From CAYOHP01 sp964403795 [NCBI: uncultured bacterium] (GTDB taxonomy: Bacteria; Muiribacteriota; UBA6191; CAZXTJ01): a DNA stretch of 64,000 nt. The notes beneath the pieces were generated by a model. The model searched no databases, had not been told where the DNA came from, and saw nothing but the letters and a program-made list of their open reading frames with translations. Position numbers and translations under genes: made by a program. Within the stretch, counting starts at the first letter, position 1, and the number at the start of each line of letters is the position of its first letter. The DNA is taken from assembly GCA_964403795.1 (NCBI GenBank), contig CAYOHP010000015.1, forward strand, positions 1 to 64,000, given 5' to 3'. Shown here piece after piece: positions 46,537 through 55,744 of this stretch.

Positions 46537-48261
46537 GTGTCCGCACTCGCCCCCGGCCTCGGTTTCGGGATACTGGTGCTGGCCTGGGGCAACGCCCTCC
46601 CGGCCCTGGTCGGGATGGGGACCCTGGGGGTGGCGGCAGCTGCGAGGGCGATCTGCATCTCGCTCGCGGTGGCGGGACTCTGGGGCGCGCTGCGCGCCGG
46701 GGCGGGCCGGTGGGCCGGTGCGTGGAGCGGAGGCCGGCTCGGGGGAATCGGGCGCTGCCTCTGGAACTCCGTGGTGGCGCTGGCACTGGCCGCGGGAGTG
46801 CTCGAAGCCTGGGTGGTCCTGCTCTTCGGACACCGGCTGCGGCCCCCCATCCTCTTCGTGGTCTTCGAGACCAATCCCCGGGAGGCCTTCGAGTTCGTCC
46901 ACATGTACGCCAACCGGTGGATGGCGCTCTCGCTCGGCCTGGCTGCGGTGCCGTGGCTGCTGGCCGCGGCATGGAGGCGGATGGGTGCGCCGGGAGCCGG
47001 TGCGACGCGGCTTGCCACCGGGATCGGGGGTGGCCTCGCCCTGGTCGGCGCGGCCTTGCTGAGCGCGGGGATGCGGGACGGCGACGTGCCACTACGGAGT
47101 TTCGTCCAGGCCTTCGACCAGTACCGGGTCGAGACCGCGGCCTACTACGAACTGAAGCGGTCGCTGGGGGACGGAGCCGGCAGGGGCGAACGCCCCGTGG
47201 GAGGCCCACAGCCCGACGAAGCCTTCGTGCTGGTGCTGGGGGAATCGACCGGACGCAACCACCTCGGGATCTACGGCTACCCGCGCCAGACCACGCCGCG
47301 CCTCTCGGCCCTGGGCGATCGGCTGCTCGTGTTCCGGGACGCCATCAGTCGCCAGTCCCATACCCAGGCCGCCATGAAGGAGCTGCTCACCTTCATGAAC
47401 CAGGAATCGGAGCGCCCCTGGTTCGAGTATCCGACCCTGCTCGCCACCCTGCGGCAGGGAGGTCTCCGGACCTACTGGGTCTCCAACCAGGAGATGTACG
47501 GCCTGTGGGCCAACGTGACCTCGGCGCTCGCCAGCCAGGCCGACGCCAGGATCTTCCACAAGCACCGGGAGGTGAGGGACACCGAGGGGGGGCTCCCGCT
47601 CCTGCGCGACACCCGGGACGAGGAGCTGGTTCCCTACGTGGAGCGGATCCTCGCCTCCGGGAGCGACCGGCCGCGCCTGGTGGTGGTGCACCTGATGGGG
47701 ACCCATGGTTGGTACCGCAACCGGTTCCCGCCTTCCTTCGCCCGCTTCGAGTCCTCGACCCTGCCGGCCCGGGACCGCCCCTGGCTCGACTGGCAGAAGG
47801 CGCGCACCATCGACGACTACGACAACGCGGTGCTCTACAACGACCACGTGCTCGCCGAGCTGATCGCCCGCCTGGAGGCGAGTGGCCATCCGGGCTGGCT
47901 GCTCTACCTCTCGGACCATGGCGAGGAGGTCTACGACACCCGCGACTTCCTCGGGCATACCGAGGAGGTCGGCACCCGCCACATGATCGAGGTGCCGCTC
48001 CTGCTCTGGGGGTCGGAGGGCTGGCGGAAGCGGTATCCCGAACGGGCCGGCCGGGCCGCGGGCGCGGTGGCCCGGCCCTTCATGACCGACGACCTCCCGC
48101 ACCTGGTGCTCGATCTCGCCGGGGTGGAGGCCCCGGCTTTCGATCCCGGCCGGAGCCCGCTCCGGCCCGAGTACCGGGACGACCGGGTCCGCCGGTACGC
48201 CGGCAGGCACTACGACTGCGAGCTCCGGGAGATGCCGGCACCGGGCTGCGCCGGGCGCTGA
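46537..48261 (+). CDS. phosphoethanolamine transferase-like membrane enzyme (EptA/sulfatase fold)
   Basis: A 574-residue protein with about five N-terminal membrane helices (to about residue 185) and a sulfatase-fold domain outside. The nucleophile motif is VLGESTGRNHLGIYGYPRQTTP (trimmed; T at about residue 236), as in EptA/EptC/OpgE. LSDHGEEVYD supplies the second metal motif, and HLMGTHGWYRNRFP the substrate region. The family transfers phosphoethanolamine from phosphatidylethanolamine to lipid A, heptose or glucans, often changing polymyxin susceptibility. GTG 46537 diverges from gltS by 95 bases. Acceptor unknown. Confidence 0.9.
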   Translation: MSALAPGLGFGILVLAWGNALPALVGMGTLGVAAAARAICISLAVAGLWGALRAGAGRWAGAWSGGRLGGIGRCLWNSVVALALAAGVLEAWVVLLFGHRLRPPILFVVFETNPREAFEFVHMYANRWMALSLGLAAVPWLLAAAWRRMGAPGAGATRLATGIGGGLALVGAALLSAGMRDGDVPLRSFVQAFDQYRVETAAYYELKRSLGDGAGRGERPVGGPQPDEAFVLVLGESTGRNHLGIYGYPRQTTPRLSALGDRLLVFRDAISRQSHTQAAMKELLTFMNQESERPWFEYPTLLATLRQGGLRTYWVSNQEMYGLWANVTSALASQADARIFHKHREVRDTEGGLPLLRDTRDEELVPYVERILASGSDRPRLVVVHLMGTHGWYRNRFPPSFARFESSTLPARDRPWLDWQKARTIDDYDNAVLYNDHVLAELIARLEASGHPGWLLYLSDHGEEVYDTRDFLGHTEEVGTRHMIEVPLLLWGSEGWRKRYPERAGRAAGAVARPFMTDDLPHLVLDLAGVEAPAFDPGRSPLRPEYRDDRVRRYAGRHYDCELREMPAPGCAGR

Positions 48262-48268
48262 TCGACGG

Positions 48269-48286
48269 GGTCCGGCGTTGCGGACC
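48269..48286 (+). terminator. hairpin after the phosphoethanolamine transferase gene
   Basis: GGTCCG (48269-48274) and CGGACC (48281-48286) pair perfectly around a 6-base loop, seven bases after the stop at 48261. No T-tract follows, so termination is only suggested. Confidence 0.4.
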
Positions 48287-48330
48287 GGATCGCGGTACGT
48301 TCGCCCGGGTCCACCGGAGGGAACACATCC

Positions 48331-50049
48331 ATGCCGTGCATCCGAGCGTACCTGGGTCTCTCGCTGGCGTTGCTCCTGGGCGCGGGAGGAGCGGGGGCGG
48401 CGCCCCCGGTGGTGTCGAGCGGGGGTGGGCCGGTCGGCTCCGATCCCCGTTCCGGGCCTCCCGTTCTCGGTCCGGGACGCCAGCGCGCCTGCCAGGAACA
48501 GGTGGACGCAGCCGGGGTGCCGGCTCCCCGCCTTCCTCTCGATGCGAAGAACCTGGGGTACCTGAACCCGTTCGGTCGCACCGTGGATTGCGAGGGAGCA
48601 GAGGAAGTCCGGGCACTCACCGTGCGGGAGCCGAGCGGGAAGTGGCGAGAGGGGGACCTGGCGATGATCCAGGAACAGGCGAGCCCCCTGGCCTTTGCCC
48701 TGGCCCTGGTGCTGGACCAGCGCGTCCCGGGCGCGGAGCGCACCGCCCGCAGGGTGTCGATCGGTCTGCGCAGTCGGCAGAGGGGGCGGGAGGCGGCCTT
48801 CGGGATCTTCGGGGCCACCAAGCCGCCTCCCGAGGACCCGAGTCCGCTGGGGAGCCTCCAGGTCTCTCCGCTCGATGGGCAGCCGATCGCACCGGTCCAG
48901 ACCGCGGCGCCATGGGTCCGGGTGCGACTCGACGACGGGGCGTTCTACTTCGGGCAGTTCCAGGACGGGTTCCCGCACGGGTTCGGGCTCCGGATGGAGT
49001 CCGACGGCCGGGCCCGGCGGCTCGGCTGGTTCCGATGGGGACTTCCCGACGCGCTGCAGGTGATCTGGGAGGACGAGACCCTGGCCGTGCGCCTGCCCGT
49101 GCAACAGGATCCGAGCCTGCGGGTGTTCCAGGGCGGGATCGAGCGGATCCGCCAGGTCGTGTACCAGGACGGGATCCCGCGCTTCGCGTTCTCGGACATC
49201 TGGTCCATGTGGGCGCTCAACTTCAGGCTCCCGGACGGTGGACGGATTCCCCGCCGGTATCGCCTCGAGTTGGGGATCCCGACCCTCGAGAAGGCGTCGT
49301 CGAGCACCAAGGAGCCGGGGGACATCGTCTGGGTGGAGGGGAAGTACCGGGTCGCCTCCAGCACCAAGCGGCTCGACCGGCAGTTCTTCGTGCAAGGTCG
49401 GGCCCAGGCCCTGCCCGAGGGGTTGTACCCGTTCGTGATGGACGGACAGGAGGTGGAGGTCGAAGGGATCGGCTTCGTGGTGGCGGGTCCCGAGACCCGG
49501 GCCCGGCTCGGGGGAGGCGCCGCCGCCGTGGCACCGGTGGACTCCGTGAGGGTCTTCGACGGTCTGCGTCGCGGGGACCTGGTGGGGGCGATGGGGGGGA
49601 TCCACATCGTGCGCTGGGATCCGGACAAGCGCTCCCAGCGGGTCTTCCTCTCCAATGGATCCAGCCTGGCCCGGGGCGAGCCCATGAAAGCGATCGACCG
49701 GACGACTCCCGTGAAGACCACCAGCCACGGCACCGTCGAGCCGGGGGAGAAGGGCAAGCAGCAGATCGACGCCATCCTGGTCAAGCTGGACGCCGAGGCG
49801 AAACAGGGCGGGGAGGCCTTGGCGGCGCGCTTGCAGGCCTCGCAGCCCTGGGTGGTGCAGGTCCTGGAAGCCGCCAAGCGGCCGGGCCCGTCGATGGCCA
49901 CCGGGCGATCGAGTGGCTCGGGTTATCCGGCCACGGGCTCGAGCCTGGGGTCACCGGCGGCCAGCAGCGGTCCCCGGATCGGGACCGAGGCGTGGCACCA
50001 GCAGCGGAGCTACACCCACCCGATCACGTACTACCAGAACAAGTACTGA
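48331..50049 (+). CDS. secreted protein with MORN-like segment
   Basis: A 572-residue protein with a signal peptide (about 1-23, ending GAGGAGAA). Most of it is unrecognised. At about 196-236 is a MORN-like stretch, DDGAFYFGQFQDGFPHGFG, followed by a second weaker unit ending FRWGLPDALQVIW. A Ser/Gly/Pro-rich tail precedes the end (HPITYYQNKY). MORN repeats bind membranes or proteins. GGAGGGA lies nine bases before ATG 48331. It converges on the kinase gene at 50084. Confidence 0.75.
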   Translation: MPCIRAYLGLSLALLLGAGGAGAAPPVVSSGGGPVGSDPRSGPPVLGPGRQRACQEQVDAAGVPAPRLPLDAKNLGYLNPFGRTVDCEGAEEVRALTVREPSGKWREGDLAMIQEQASPLAFALALVLDQRVPGAERTARRVSIGLRSRQRGREAAFGIFGATKPPPEDPSPLGSLQVSPLDGQPIAPVQTAAPWVRVRLDDGAFYFGQFQDGFPHGFGLRMESDGRARRLGWFRWGLPDALQVIWEDETLAVRLPVQQDPSLRVFQGGIERIRQVVYQDGIPRFAFSDIWSMWALNFRLPDGGRIPRRYRLELGIPTLEKASSSTKEPGDIVWVEGKYRVASSTKRLDRQFFVQGRAQALPEGLYPFVMDGQEVEVEGIGFVVAGPETRARLGGGAAAVAPVDSVRVFDGLRRGDLVGAMGGIHIVRWDPDKRSQRVFLSNGSSLARGEPMKAIDRTTPVKTTSHGTVEPGEKGKQQIDAILVKLDAEAKQGGEALAARLQASQPWVVQVLEAAKRPGPSMATGRSSGSGYPATGSSLGSPAASSGPRIGTEAWHQQRSYTHPITYYQNKY

Positions 50050-50083
50050 GTCGGGTCGCTCCGGTCCGAGGGTCGCCCGGGGA

Positions 50084-52036
50084 TCACGGGTCGCGGGGGC
50101 GGCCCGGACCGAGCTCGACCACCAGGCGATCGAAATCGATCCCCGTCTGGCGGGGCAGGCCCGGCAGGGGTCGCACCGTGACTTCGACCTCGTTGGCGCC
50201 GGGAGCGAGCAGGGCGGGGGCCAGCTCGATGCGGATCCGGTACTCGGGGAAGGCCTTCATGTCCCAGTTCGTCCGCTTGGCCCACTTGGGCGACGGGTGG
50301 TGGTAGACGGGAGTCCGGTTCACCGTCACCACCACGCAGTCGGGAACGAAGAGGTTGGCGAGGTCGAATTCGACCGCGAAGCTCCCGGGCAGGTCGGGAC
50401 CGAGGAGGAAGGTGCCCTTGGCCGAGGCGTGCCGTTCGATCTGCCAGGCATTGTCGGATTCGCGGCGCGCCATCATGATCCCGAACATCTCGGCGCTCGA
50501 GACCGAGCCGCTGACCGGGACCAGCCAGGGGAAGCGGATGTCCTCGGGGGCCTGCCAGCGGAAGAGGAGGTGGCGGCCGGGGCCGAGAGGGGCGACGGGA
50601 TCGACCTCGGGGAGATCGCGATTGGCAGGATCCACCGGCAGCGAATGGTGCCGGGCGATCACCTCGAGCAGCGCACCCACCCGATAGGGAGCGGGCTGGT
50701 TCCAGGCCTCGAAGAAGGCGTCGAGGAAGCCGAGCTGCTGGAGGTCCTGGTAGAGCTCGAGCCGGTAGCGCAGCGGGATCGAGGCGTCGGTCAACACCGT
50801 GCGGAGGAGTTCACGGTCCGCGTCGAGGTCCTGCCGATGCGGCAGGGCGGCGGCGGCCTGTCGCAGCAGGGTGGGGTCGAAGTCCGGGTACTGGCCGTGC
50901 CGGACCTCCTTCATGGTGGCGCGGAAACCGCGGTTGCGGTCGACCTGGGCCTGCATGTCCTTGTGGAGGCGTTCGATGGTCTTCTCGGGATCGGCCTGGA
51001 AGACCCGCTCCCTCCAGGCTAGGACCTCGTCAGGACGCAGGTCCCTCCGGGGTGTGTCCGGGGTCGGTGAGCCCGGCTCGCCGCTGGGCGCGGCTCCCGG
51101 TGGTCCGTCCGGGTCGGCGGATCGCGAACCCTTTGGCAGGCCGAGCCAGCCGAGGCCGAGCCCCAGGGCGACGACCAGGGCCGGTGCCACGGCCCGGACC
51201 CGGGTACGCAGGCTGGCGAGGATCCCGAGGCCGGTGACGGGAGCGATCACCCGGGTCCCGGCCAGCAGGGCCCGCAGCTCGTCGGCGTTGGCGCGCCGCT
51301 CCGGCTCCCGTTCCAGCGCCCTGCGCATGGCGCGGGCGAGAGGTCCGATCTCCTTGCCCTGGGGGATCTCGCCCTTGTGGCGGGCCACCGCGATCTCGCG
51401 GGTACTCCCGGTATGGGGCGGGCGACCATTGACCAGCAGGTAGGCGAGACAACCCCACGAATAGAGGTCGGAGGCGGGCGAGGCCGGCTGGCCGACGAGC
51501 ACCTCGGGGGCCATGAACTCGGGCGTGCCGAGCACCAGCCCGGTGCGGGTGCGCACCCCGCTGCCTTCGCGCTTGGAGATTCCGAAGTCGGAGAGCTTGG
51601 CGCTCCCGTCCTTGGCCAGGAGCACGTTCTCCGGCTTCACGTCGCGATGGAGCACGCCGTGGCGATGGGCGTGATCGAGGGCTTCCAGGACCTGGGCGGC
51701 GTACTCGTGAGCGGTCCGGGAGTCCATCGGACCGGCCCGGAGCTTCTGGAGCAGGGTGCCCCCGTCGAGGTACTCGACGGCCAGGAACGGCACGCCTTCG
51801 TCGACCCCGGCCTCGTAGAGGGGGAGGATGTTGGGGTGCTGCAGCTTGGCCAGGATGCGAGCCTCGTCGGCGAAGCGGGCGCCCTCCCCCAGTGCCCCCT
51901 CGGCGTAGAGCAGCTTCAGCGCCACCGGCCGATCGAGTTCGAGATCCGTGGCCAGCACCACCCGGGCGGCGCCCCCCTCGCCCAGGAGGCGCTCGATCCG
52001 GTAGCGGCCGCGGACTACGCTGCCCGGCTCGTGCAC
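50084..52036 (-). CDS. transmembrane Ser/Thr protein kinase
   Basis: A 650-residue kinase with glycine loop GEGGAARV (19-26), lysine K41 in VALKLL, HRDVKPENVLL (130 on), DFG (150-152) and MAPE (175-178). All catalytic residues are intact. A single membrane helix lies at about 281-301. The remaining 345 residues form an outer domain with helical (TIERLHKDMQAQVDRN) and beta-rich parts; the sequence VVTVNRTPVYHHPSPKW and the following strands show no known family. It is the last of a five-gene minus run starting with an ECF sigma factor, 167 bases after the preceding gene, so it may have its own promoter. Confidence 0.93.
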   Translation of the reverse strand: MHEPGSVVRGRYRIERLLGEGGAARVVLATDLELDRPVALKLLYAEGALGEGARFADEARILAKLQHPNILPLYEAGVDEGVPFLAVEYLDGGTLLQKLRAGPMDSRTAHEYAAQVLEALDHAHRHGVLHRDVKPENVLLAKDGSAKLSDFGISKREGSGVRTRTGLVLGTPEFMAPEVLVGQPASPASDLYSWGCLAYLLVNGRPPHTGSTREIAVARHKGEIPQGKEIGPLARAMRRALEREPERRANADELRALLAGTRVIAPVTGLGILASLRTRVRAVAPALVVALGLGLGWLGLPKGSRSADPDGPPGAAPSGEPGSPTPDTPRRDLRPDEVLAWRERVFQADPEKTIERLHKDMQAQVDRNRGFRATMKEVRHGQYPDFDPTLLRQAAAALPHRQDLDADRELLRTVLTDASIPLRYRLELYQDLQQLGFLDAFFEAWNQPAPYRVGALLEVIARHHSLPVDPANRDLPEVDPVAPLGPGRHLLFRWQAPEDIRFPWLVPVSGSVSSAEMFGIMMARRESDNAWQIERHASAKGTFLLGPDLPGSFAVEFDLANLFVPDCVVVTVNRTPVYHHPSPKWAKRTNWDMKAFPEYRIRIELAPALLAPGANEVEVTVRPLPGLPRQTGIDFDRLVVELGPGRPRDP

Positions 52037-52203
52037 GCGTCCCCTCTGCTCCCGTCTGCCGAGGGCCTGGGGCGGGATCGGGAGTCCGGCCCTGGGATCC
52101 TCGCCGCGAGCGTAGCCCCACTCTTCCGGATCGTAGCTGTAACGGCACGCCGGAGGTCCGCCCGCGGATCACCGCAGGACCGGGTACAGAGCCCGGCTTG
52201 CCC

Positions 52204-52671
52204 TCAGTCCCTGGCGGGCGGGTGGTTGTGGTTGACCCACATCGCCTCGAACCGGAGCGGCGACGTCCAGGCCTCGAAGCCGGAGCGCAGCGCCGCCTCG
52301 ACGGGCCGCACCACGTTCATGGGGTTGGTCCGGTCCAGGATGCGCTCGATGACCTCGCGCCGTTGGGGGGTGAGCGCCGTGGCCTTCCCGTCGCCTAGGT
52401 CGAGGCCGCGGATCCACTCGAGCCGCATGGCCTGTTCGAGTTGGCTCATGGGTCGGGATCCGAGGACCACTCGACTCTCGCAGACCACGGCCGTTCCCTC
52501 GGCGGTCTGCTCCACCCGGCACTTCTGGCTCATGCTGCCGCCTTCGGTGAAGTAGACCCGGGGGGCGGGCGCCTTGGCCGGCGTCGGGGCGGGAGCGGGT
52601 CCGTCGGCGCGGGCCTGGGGCAGCGCCACGAGTGCGAACGTGAAGACGGCGGCGAGGATCGAGCGAGACAT
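52204..52671 (-). CDS. small secreted protein, unknown
   Basis: A 155-residue protein with a clear signal peptide (MSRSILAAVFTFALVALPQARA) and a Pro/Ala-rich start of the mature part. Two cysteines (CRVEQTAEGTAVVC) could form a disulfide. A helical C-terminal half (MSQLEQAMRLEWIRGLDLG and LTPQRREVIERILDRTN) follows. Not recognised. It lies 133 bases after the secreted TPR gene and 167 before the kinase on the same strand. Confidence 0.65.
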   Translation of the reverse strand: MSRSILAAVFTFALVALPQARADGPAPAPTPAKAPAPRVYFTEGGSMSQKCRVEQTAEGTAVVCESRVVLGSRPMSQLEQAMRLEWIRGLDLGDGKATALTPQRREVIERILDRTNPMNVVRPVEAALRSGFEAWTSPLRFEAMWVNHNHPPARD

Positions 52672-52804
52672 GGCGAACTCCCATCGGCGCGGTTGCCGGC
52701 GCGTTCGCCTGGCCCCACCGCAACGTCCACGTCCGGGATGCTAGGGGGATCCCCGGATCCGTCAACCCGATCGGTGGGGGCGGCACTCCTGGGTTCGTAG
52801 CGGG

Positions 52805-53389
52805 TCAACGCTCCCGGGCACGCTCCTGGTGCAGGGACTCGAAGATCCGGGAGGACTCCCGGAACGAGGCGAGGGCCTCGTCGACCTTGCCGAGGTGCTT
52901 CTTGGCGTTGCCAAGGCCCAGGTGCACGTAACCCAGCAGGGTGCCCTCGGGCTTCCAGGCGAGGGCTCGCGCCAGGAGCGCGGCCGCGGCCTCGTGGTTG
53001 CCGGCGTCCGAGCGGAGTTCGGCCGCCTCGAGGTAGAGACCCACCACGTCTTCCCGGAGCAGGGGCTGGACCGTGAGGGCGGGGTTCGCGACCAGGCTCT
53101 CGAACTCCGCCAGGGCCTCCTCGGGGCGGCCGGTTCCTGCCAACAGGCGGAAGATCTCGGCCCTGGCCGCGACCAGCCCGAAGAGCGCCTCCTCTTCGGG
53201 AGAGAGATCGGGATCGTCGTCGTCGTGGGGATCGCCCCGGTCCGGGGGCGGGGCCGAGGCGGGCGCGGGAGTCCCCTCCCGAGCCGCTGGGGCCGTGCCG
53301 GGTCGGGAGCGGGGAGCGGCGCCGAGCGGCAGGGCGTGCGCAGCCATCCAGGCGACCAGGATCAGCCGGATCGAGAGGGATTTCGCCAC
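52805..53389 (-). CDS. secreted TPR-like protein
   Basis: A 194-residue protein starting at GTG 53389 after a strong AGGAGG. It has a signal peptide (about 1-24, ending PLGAA), a Pro/Asp-rich linker (to about 62) and TPR-type helices: EIFRLLAGTGRPEEALAEFE, SDAGNHEAAAALLARALAW and LGNAKKHLGKVDEALASFRE. It begins inside the end of the anti-sigma-like gene (28-base overlap), so it is probably co-translated with the sigma locus. Role unknown; protein binding is likely. Confidence 0.78.
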   Translation of the reverse strand: MAKSLSIRLILVAWMAAHALPLGAAPRSRPGTAPAAREGTPAPASAPPPDRGDPHDDDDPDLSPEEEALFGLVAARAEIFRLLAGTGRPEEALAEFESLVANPALTVQPLLREDVVGLYLEAAELRSDAGNHEAAAALLARALAWKPEGTLLGYVHLGLGNAKKHLGKVDEALASFRESSRIFESLHQERARER

Positions 53390-53949
53390 GGGGTCCTCCT
53401 CTGCTTGTCGGTGCGTTGCCGGAGCAGCGCGGCCGAGAGGTCTTCGGAACGGTACGACGGCCGGCGGCGTCGGGAAGAGGCCCTGCCCTGGAGGTTCGAC
53501 TCCGAGCGCCAGGGTTTGCGATCCGCCAGCTCCGCCCAGCCTGCGCCCTCGGGCAGGCGGGGGAGGTCGGGGATCGTCGGTACGGCCGCTGCCGGGGTGG
53601 CGGGTGCAGGGCCGACGGCCGGGGTGCCGGACGCAGCGGTGTCCTGCCCCGGGGCGGTGGTGGGCGTTGGCCGCGGCAGCAGGACCAGGCAGAAGCAGGC
53701 GGCCGCGGCCAGCAGGGCCAGCCGGGTGGGGAACCTCCGGGGCTCGGCGCGGGCAGCTCCGAAGAGCCGGGAGCGGACCCGGGACAGGCCTTCCGGGTCC
53801 TCGTGGGCCATCAGGGCCGCGATCCGTGCCGCGTCGGCGAGGAGCGGGGCGTCGGCACTCGAGGCGGGCTCCTGGGGCCGGTCGAGCAGGGCGCCCAGTC
53901 GAGTGGCGGCCGCGAGCTCCTCGGGTGTCGGTTCGTCCTCAGGGTTCAT
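53362..53949 (-). CDS. single-span membrane protein, probable anti-sigma factor of the adjacent ECF sigma
   Basis: A 195-residue protein. The N-terminal cytoplasmic part (1-75) is helical and acidic at the front (MNPEDEPTPEELAAATRLGALL), followed by a basic stretch and one membrane helix (LALLAAAACFCLVLLP, about 77-92), then a Pro/Ala/Thr-rich outer linker and a very Arg-rich tail. It overlaps the sigma gene by 11 bases. Size, topology and position match anti-sigma factors, but no zinc-binding HxxxCxxC motif is seen, so the assignment is by context. Confidence 0.65.
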   Translation of the reverse strand: MNPEDEPTPEELAAATRLGALLDRPQEPASSADAPLLADAARIAALMAHEDPEGLSRVRSRLFGAARAEPRRFPTRLALLAAAACFCLVLLPRPTPTTAPGQDTAASGTPAVGPAPATPAAAVPTIPDLPRLPEGAGWAELADRKPWRSESNLQGRASSRRRRPSYRSEDLSAALLRQRTDKQRRTPWRNPSRSG

Positions 53950-54598
53950 CGCCGACCTCCTCCCACAGGGCCCGGAAGCGACGGATCGCCCGGTAGACGA
54001 GCACGTCGAGGTGGGCCCGCTCGATTCCCATTTCCGCGGCCGCGGCCTTGCCGTCCAGGCCCTTCACCAGCCGCAGATCGAGCACCCGTCGGTCCCGCTC
54101 GGAGAGTCGCGCCATGACCGCGGCCACCCGCCGGGACTGTGCGGCGAGGTGCTCGGCCAGCTCCAGCCGATCCCCCGGGAGCTCTTCGGACGCCAGCCAC
54201 GGGAGCGCGGTCTCGAGGGCGATGGCCCGCGTCGCTTCGGGGGGCCGCTGCTTGCGGGAACTCCGCAGGGTGTTCAGGGCGATCCCCCGGAGCCAGTAGA
54301 AGAAGTCCACGCCCATCCACCGGAAGCGCCTCCCGCTCTCGGCGGCCGCCACGAAGGTGTCGTGGAGGAGGTCCAGGACCGTCTCGCGATCCCGCTCCCG
54401 GGGAGCCAGGACCAGTCTCCGGAGCGGCTCCGCGTAGCGGTCGTAGAGCCGCGCCAAGGCGTCCCGGTCGCCGCGCCGAAGGCCCTCGATGAGCTCCCGT
54501 TCCTCCGGGTGGGGAAGTCGGGTCGGGGGCTTGCCGGCCGGCGCCGCGGATCCGCTCTCCCCCTCCTGCTCGCTCGGCACGACCGCCAGGATACCCAT
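53939..54598 (-). CDS. ECF-type RNA polymerase sigma factor
   Basis: A 219-residue sigma factor. Region 2 contains GDRDALARLYDRYAEPLRRL and VLDLLHDTFVAAAES, with the core helix FYWLRGIALNTLRSSRK; region 4 is LSERDRRVLDLRLVKGLDGKAAAAEMGIERAHLDVLVYRAIRRF (trimmed in reading). The pattern fits the ECF group. It opens a minus-strand run with the anti-sigma-like protein, secreted TPR protein and others, and faces a divergent operon across a long palindrome. ATG 54598 is the first in a frame whose front (MGILAVVPSEQEGESG) is poorly conserved; the true start may be a little later. Confidence 0.9.
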   Translation of the reverse strand: MGILAVVPSEQEGESGSAAPAGKPPTRLPHPEERELIEGLRRGDRDALARLYDRYAEPLRRLVLAPRERDRETVLDLLHDTFVAAAESGRRFRWMGVDFFYWLRGIALNTLRSSRKQRPPEATRAIALETALPWLASEELPGDRLELAEHLAAQSRRVAAVMARLSERDRRVLDLRLVKGLDGKAAAAEMGIERAHLDVLVYRAIRRFRALWEEVGDEP

Positions 54599-54686
54599 TC
54601 GTCGTCACGTCCACCTCCCGGTGCTGCGGGGTGGGTTCCCCCTCCTCCCATGGTCCGCGGCCCGCGACCAAGGGGTTCGCTCGCGA

Positions 54687-54773
54687 GAACCCATGGCCAT
54701 GCCGTCCCGGATCTGACAGCCGGAGGCGATGTCTCTCCTGGCTGTCAGATCGCGGGGGATCGGCCATGGGTTC
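54687..54773. repeat. 87-bp nested inverted repeat between divergent operons
   Basis: Two pairs of perfect 12-bp arms are nested. Outer: GAACCCATGGCC (54687-54698) with GGCCATGGGTTC (54762-54773). Inner: GATCTGACAGCC (54710-54721) with GGCTGTCAGATC (54740-54751). The loop (54722-54739) itself has GGAG/CTCC ends. Spacers between the arms are 11 and 10 bases and partly complementary. It lies midway in the 225-base gap between the sigma gene (start 54598) and the gene at 54824. It could be a shared operator, an RNA hairpin, or a remnant of a small palindromic mobile element. Confidence 0.8.
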
Positions 54774-54823
54774 CTCGGGGCCGCGCCGACGGGCGCCCCG
54801 GGAGGATCGACGAGGAGGCGGGA

Positions 54824-55744
54824 ATGCGGATCCGGTGGTTGGGAGCGGTGCTTGTCCTGGTGGCGGCCCCGTTGGCGGCGGACCCGCTGTGGTCGCAGCC
54901 CGAGGTGGCGGCCCTGATGTTCGAGAAGGAAGCCGCCGAGCGCGCGGTGGTGAAGGCGGAGCTGTGCCGACGCCTCGAGCTCTCGGGACCCCAGCGACAG
55001 AAGTTGAAGGGGCTGCTCGGCAAGCTCGCCCACATCCTGGCCGGGTTCGCGGCGGCCCCGGAATCCAGGTCAGCGGTGGCCGACTACCGGACCGGGATGG
55101 TGGCGCGGGCCCGCTCGGTGTTCCGGGGGAATTCGTCCCCGGGCTCGGCCGAGATCCGTAGCCTGCAGCGGTACTACGAGATCACCAGCGCCCTGGAGGC
55201 GGAGATCGAGCCGATCCAGGAGAGCGTCGAGGCCCTCCTCGAACCGCACCAGATCGAAGTCCTCCGCGGCTTCGACCCGGAGGCGGTGGGGAGCGAACTG
55301 GGCCTCGGGGGGGAAGAGCACTGGGAGTGGGCGGACCACTTGCGCGAGCTGCGCCGGATGTCGCGGGCCGATTTCGACGAGGACGGGGCCGAGGTCCTGG
55401 CCGATGCCCTCGACGACCTCGGCCGCCCGGAGCGGCTGGACGCGGCCCTGGCCGTCGCCAGGGAGGCTCGGTCCCTGTCCGAGGCGGCCTTCGAGGCCAG
55501 GCTCGGGAGCCTGCTCGGCCGGATCGAGGCGCTGATGGAGGGGGGCGAAGGAGCCTCGATGGGCCAGCCGGCGATAGGGAAGGCCTCGATGTCGGCCAAG
55601 GAGGAGGACGCCGATCGGGACGAGGACGGTCCCGGGCCCGACGCCACCCCCGGCGAGCTGGTCCGGGAGTACCTGCTCGATCCCTCGCTGCTGGTCTTCC
55701 TCGTCGGGGACGAGTCCGGTGCCGCCCAGCCGGGACGGCCATGA
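54824..55744 (+). CDS. exported helical protein, unknown (LTXXQ/Spy-like possibility)
   Basis: A 306-residue protein with a signal peptide (MRIRWLGAVLVLVAAPLAADP) and a mainly helical mature part. LCRRLELSGPQRQKLKGLL near residues 47-65 has the look of the LTxxQ helix of periplasmic Spy-like sensors and chaperones, but the match is short. LEAEIEPIQESVEALLEPHQIEVL may be a second such helix. The C-terminus is acidic. AGGAGG stands five bases before ATG 54824. Its stop overlaps the ATG of the DUF1549 gene (ATGA), so it leads this operon. Confidence 0.75.
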   Translation: MRIRWLGAVLVLVAAPLAADPLWSQPEVAALMFEKEAAERAVVKAELCRRLELSGPQRQKLKGLLGKLAHILAGFAAAPESRSAVADYRTGMVARARSVFRGNSSPGSAEIRSLQRYYEITSALEAEIEPIQESVEALLEPHQIEVLRGFDPEAVGSELGLGGEEHWEWADHLRELRRMSRADFDEDGAEVLADALDDLGRPERLDAALAVAREARSLSEAAFEARLGSLLGRIEALMEGGEGASMGQPAIGKASMSAKEEDADRDEDGPGPDATPGELVREYLLDPSLLVFLVGDESGAAQPGRP

